NCBI GenBank assembly: GCA_020353115.1
Contig: CP070687.1
Coordinates: forward strand, 2,563,294-2,571,441
DNA: 8,148 bases
From: Bacteroidales bacterium
Lineage (GTDB): Bacteria > Bacteroidota > Bacteroidia > Bacteroidales > VadinHA17
Reading direction: 5' to 3'
Part shown: positions 5,232 through 8,148 of the stretch, one piece after another
How positions within the stretch are numbered: the first letter of the stretch is position 1
Layout: each line of letters opens with the position of its first letter
Position numbers and translations under genes: made by a program
Notes under the pieces: model-generated
Databases searched by the model: none
What the model saw: the letters and a program-made list of their open reading frames with translations, nothing else
Told to the model about the DNA's origin: nothing

Positions 5232-8075
5232 TCAATTTTCAGGTTTAAGAACTACCTGGATATAATTATCCAGATTAAAGTATTCCCTGGCAGCTTGTCG
5301 TATTTTTTTACCAGTCAGACTGTCAATTAGTTGTGGATATTTCATTATGTTCACTGGATCCTGGTCGGTAAAATATATTGACAGCAGCGATTGCACCCAG
5401 AAGTTGTTTTCCTTCAGATTGATTTCAAATTCACGGTGTTGAGCTTCTCGTACTTTTGTTAAATAAACTTCATCCGGACCTTTTGCTTTCAGTTTATTAA
5501 TCTGCCTGAAAAGAGACTGCAGAAGTTCATCTACCCGGTCAGGGGAACAGCCAAAAGCGATAGAAATACTATATTCTTCTCTTGGATACAGGGAACTGGC
5601 AGCCCATACTCTTACACCATATGTTCCACTTAACTTTTCTCTCATTGTCTCGCGTAGTCTGATTCGGAGTATGCTTGCCAAGGATTTTAATGTATGTGAA
5701 TTTTCATAAGACCATTCCATGGGACCGGAAAAAATCAATCGGACAAGACTTTTCGGTTCAATACCTTTTTCTACGGATTTGCTGATAACACCATCAGGTG
5801 GAGATATGCCGGGATCTTTCCAGGTTTCATTCCGGTTTGTGGAAGTTAAACCACCAAGGTATATCTCGATTAGAGGTTTTATATTTTCCAGTTCGAAATT
5901 GCCGACAAAGAAGAACGTAAAATCACTGGCATCTGAAAATCGGTCTTTATAGAAGTTATATAGAATTTCAAGATCCACTTCATCCATCAATGCTTCTGAC
6001 CATGGACGTTCCCGGAAGTGATATTGTCCCAAAGTTACCTGAATGGTATCATAAAATGCACTCTCAGGACTTCCGTTGCGGTTTTCAAAAAAACCTTTCA
6101 TTCTGTTCCGGTAAGATAAAAATGATTCCGGGTCCATCCGGGGAGCTGACATATACAGGTAGATCAGTTGAAACATGGTCTCCACATCTTCTGGTGAACT
6201 GCTTCCCAGTAAACCTTCCGACAGGGTATTGATGTAAGGGAACACACTAACTAATTTACCGGTAAGTTTCTTGTTGAGTTCGGGTAGCGAAAACGAGCCG
6301 AGACCGCTTTCACGAATGATATCTGTTGCAACATTGGCTGACATGAAATTCCTGTCGTTAATGAGGGAATTACCACCAGGACTAAAGGCCTGGAATTTGA
6401 TTTCATCATTCTTGAAGCTGGTTGGCTTTAGAACAACTTTTACACCGTTCGACAGGGTCCATTCTGTAACATTAATTTGTGGAATGATTTTGGTATGCAC
6501 TATTTCACCTGGATTTGGCAGGTTACGGATCAGAGGTTCCTCGGATACATGGTCGTAATATGGTTCGATAGGACGGGCCCTTACCTTCTCGAATACGGCG
6601 ATTAGTTCCTGGTTGGAAGGAATTTCAACATCTTCATTTTCCGGTGCATTGAGCAGAATAACCCTGTTAATATCGGTCATCAATTCATGTGCGAGTTTAT
6701 TTATTTCTTCATTTTTAATTTCTGGCATAAGAAGGCTGGCCATCTCATATTCGTAGCGGAGGCCAGGTAGAGGATCATTTTTCAGAAAATGGGCAACGCA
6801 CTTTCTGGCAAATAGCAGTGAGCGTGTTTTATCACTCTCTTTATACGCTTTTTCAATTTGTCGCAGGACTTTATTCTTGGTCCGTTCCAGTTCGGATGAT
6901 GTAAATCCATGTAATTTTATCCGTTCAGCTTCAGTTACCAATGTTTCAAGACCCTGTATGATTCCATCTTCCTTGATTCCGGCGGTGAGTGAGTAGATAC
7001 TTTTAAGGCGTACAAATCTGCTCTTACCAGAGTAACCGAAAAGATATGGTGGATTGACCTGATTAATCTGCTCATATAGACGACTGTTTAGCATTGTGGT
7101 AAATATTCGTTCCATCAGAATCCTTTTGAAATCGCCAATGGTCTTTATTGGCATAGGATCATATTTATAATATACCGCAACTCCCGTGCTGGTTGCTTCA
7201 GGATCGGTGGCTATGGCTATCAGGGTTTCTTCGTGATCAGGCATAAGATAATTCTCTCTTGGCCTGGGATTTTTTGGTCCCGAAAACCATCCGAAATATT
7301 TCTTTATCAGGCTTTCCATCCATAACTTGTCGAAATCCCCCACGGCAATTATACACATGAGATCCGGCCTGTACCATTCTTTATAGAAGCGTTTTAAGGC
7401 TTCAGGATGGAAAGATTCTAAAACCTCCTTTTTCCCGATAGGTAATCGGGATGCGTAGCGTGAGTCTTTGAAGATTACCGGTAATTGCTTATTAAACATC
7501 CTGATATCTGCGCCTCTGCCAAGTCTCCATTCTTCAATAACAATCCCCCGTTCCCTTTCAATCTCCTCATCTGCAAAATTTACCCAGTGCGCCCAATCTT
7601 CCAGTATCTGGATCCCTTTTTCAATAACCGTGGGATTCATTGTCGGTACCTGAAGCATATAGACCGTTTCGTCGAAACTTGTATAAGCATTCACCTCCGG
7701 GCCAAATTTCATTCCAACCGATTCAAGAAAATTTATTATTTCATGTTTCTTGAAGTGTCTCGTCCCGTTAAAGGCCATGTGTTCTGTAAAGTGCGCAAGC
7801 CCTATTTGATCATCATCCTCAAGTATCGATCCTGCATTTACAACAAGCCATAATTGTGCACGGTTTTCAGGCTTTGAATTTTCGCGAATATAATATGTCA
7901 GCCCGTTCTTAAGCTGACCAATGGTGATTTCGGAATCAACCGGAATTGTTGAATCCGGATCAAAAAGTGTTTGCCGGGAATAGTTGTTTGTTTGAGAATG
8001 AAACGGTTGAACGAATAAGAATATAGTCAGAAAGACCGCACCCCTCAAAACAAGTTGTCCGATTTTACCCATCAC
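5232..8075 (-). CDS. exported M16 family zinc metallopeptidase (pitrilysin/PqqL-like, two M16 halves in one chain)
   Basis: Inverted-zincin peptidase of the M16 family, which encloses and cuts peptides in a chamber made by two homologous halves. The 947 residues match the usual size of one-chain bacterial members. A signal peptide is clear: basic residues at 4 and 11, hydrophobic core at about 13-22, likely cleavage after HSQ (26-28), so it should act in the periplasm. The active half holds HFTEH (95-99; zinc ligands His95 and His99, catalytic Glu98) and ERERGIVIEEW (173-183), whose Glu182 aligns with the third zinc ligand of pitrilysin and Glu175 with its accessory glutamate. The second half begins near 535 (SNGVKVVL, 542-549), has no HxxEH, but keeps REKLSGTY with Arg812 and Tyr819, spaced seven residues apart as in the substrate-binding pair of insulin-degrading enzyme. 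Two ATG codons stand in tandem (8075 and 8072); either may be used. No promoter was recognised in the 73 bases upstream. It converges with the M1 gene. Confidence 0.94.
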   Translation of the reverse strand: MMGKIGQLVLRGAVFLTIFLFVQPFHSQTNNYSRQTLFDPDSTIPVDSEITIGQLKNGLTYYIRENSKPENRAQLWLVVNAGSILEDDDQIGLAHFTEHMAFNGTRHFKKHEIINFLESVGMKFGPEVNAYTSFDETVYMLQVPTMNPTVIEKGIQILEDWAHWVNFADEEIERERGIVIEEWRLGRGADIRMFNKQLPVIFKDSRYASRLPIGKKEVLESFHPEALKRFYKEWYRPDLMCIIAVGDFDKLWMESLIKKYFGWFSGPKNPRPRENYLMPDHEETLIAIATDPEATSTGVAVYYKYDPMPIKTIGDFKRILMERIFTTMLNSRLYEQINQVNPPYLFGYSGKSRFVRLKSIYSLTAGIKEDGIIQGLETLVTEAERIKLHGFTSSELERTKNKVLRQIEKAYKESDKTRSLLFARKCVAHFLKNDPLPGLRYEYEMASLLMPEIKNEEINKLAHELMTDINRVILLNAPENEDVEIPSNQELIAVFEKVRARPIEPYYDHVSEEPLIRNLPNPGEIVHTKIIPQINVTEWTLSNGVKVVLKPTSFKNDEIKFQAFSPGGNSLINDRNFMSANVATDIIRESGLGSFSLPELNKKLTGKLVSVFPYINTLSEGLLGSSSPEDVETMFQLIYLYMSAPRMDPESFLSYRNRMKGFFENRNGSPESAFYDTIQVTLGQYHFRERPWSEALMDEVDLEILYNFYKDRFSDASDFTFFFVGNFELENIKPLIEIYLGGLTSTNRNETWKDPGISPPDGVISKSVEKGIEPKSLVRLIFSGPMEWSYENSHTLKSLASILRIRLRETMREKLSGTYGVRVWAASSLYPREEYSISIAFGCSPDRVDELLQSLFRQINKLKAKGPDEVYLTKVREAQHREFEINLKENNFWVQSLLSIYFTDQDPVNIMKYPQLIDSLTGKKIRQAAREYFNLDNYIQVVLKPEN

Positions 8076-8148
8076 AGATCCCGTTGTTTAAACGAATGGT
8101 TAAAATAAGAAATAATTTGAAATAATGAAATTTTAATATTATACATGA

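Noticed and set aside
5719..6558. Three plus-strand open frames inside the M16 gene
   Set aside because: Antisense shadows of the second M16 half; no family resemblance.
7468..7853. Plus-strand open frames of 61 and 122 codons
   Set aside because: They are antisense to the active-site half of the M16 gene, which is well supported; their products show no recognisable motif.
8138..8143. Minus-strand TATAAT upstream of the M16 gene as a promoter
   Set aside because: It lies at the window edge with no visible upstream element, and the inferred lineage does not use a TATAAT -10 box as its main signal.

Overview
The window looks like a piece of a Bacteroidota (Bacteroidetes) chromosome. The evidence is an AT-leaning base composition, starts without clear Shine-Dalgarno sequences, and one full promoter of the Bacteroidota type (TTTG, 19-nt spacer, TAnnTTTG) in front of purQ. 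The protein styles also fit: an exported two-copy M16 peptidase of about 950 residues and an M1 peptidase with a C-terminal extension. This placement is inferred; no rRNA or marker gene is present to fix the lineage.

Layout from left to right: a CheR-type protein methyltransferase on the minus strand, running off the left edge (834 back to 1); a membrane-anchored EEP-superfamily hydrolase, also minus (2117 to 1044); then, divergently, purQ on the plus strand (2254 to 2967), followed by an exported M1 metallopeptidase (3096 to 5198). A large exported M16 zinc peptidase on the minus strand (8075 to 5232) converges on the M1 gene. The M1 and M16 stop codons are 33 bases apart, and a 7-bp inverted repeat lies across this junction and takes in the M1 stop codon. 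Coding density is high; the longest gene-free stretch is 209 bases (835 to 1043), so there is no long empty region.

The genes do not form an obvious pathway. purQ is de novo purine synthesis housekeeping, cheR is signalling, and the other three encode proteins predicted to act outside the cytoplasmic membrane: a tethered phosphoesterase/nuclease and two zinc peptidases that could take part in peptide breakdown in the envelope. The cheR gene appears to have its own promoter, so it need not be co-transcribed with the EEP gene. No mobile element, CRISPR array, tRNA, rRNA or tandem repeat was seen. I did not find a convincing new system. The points most worth checking are the C-terminal domain of the M1 enzyme, the lone purQ, and the cheR gene without visible chemotaxis partners.
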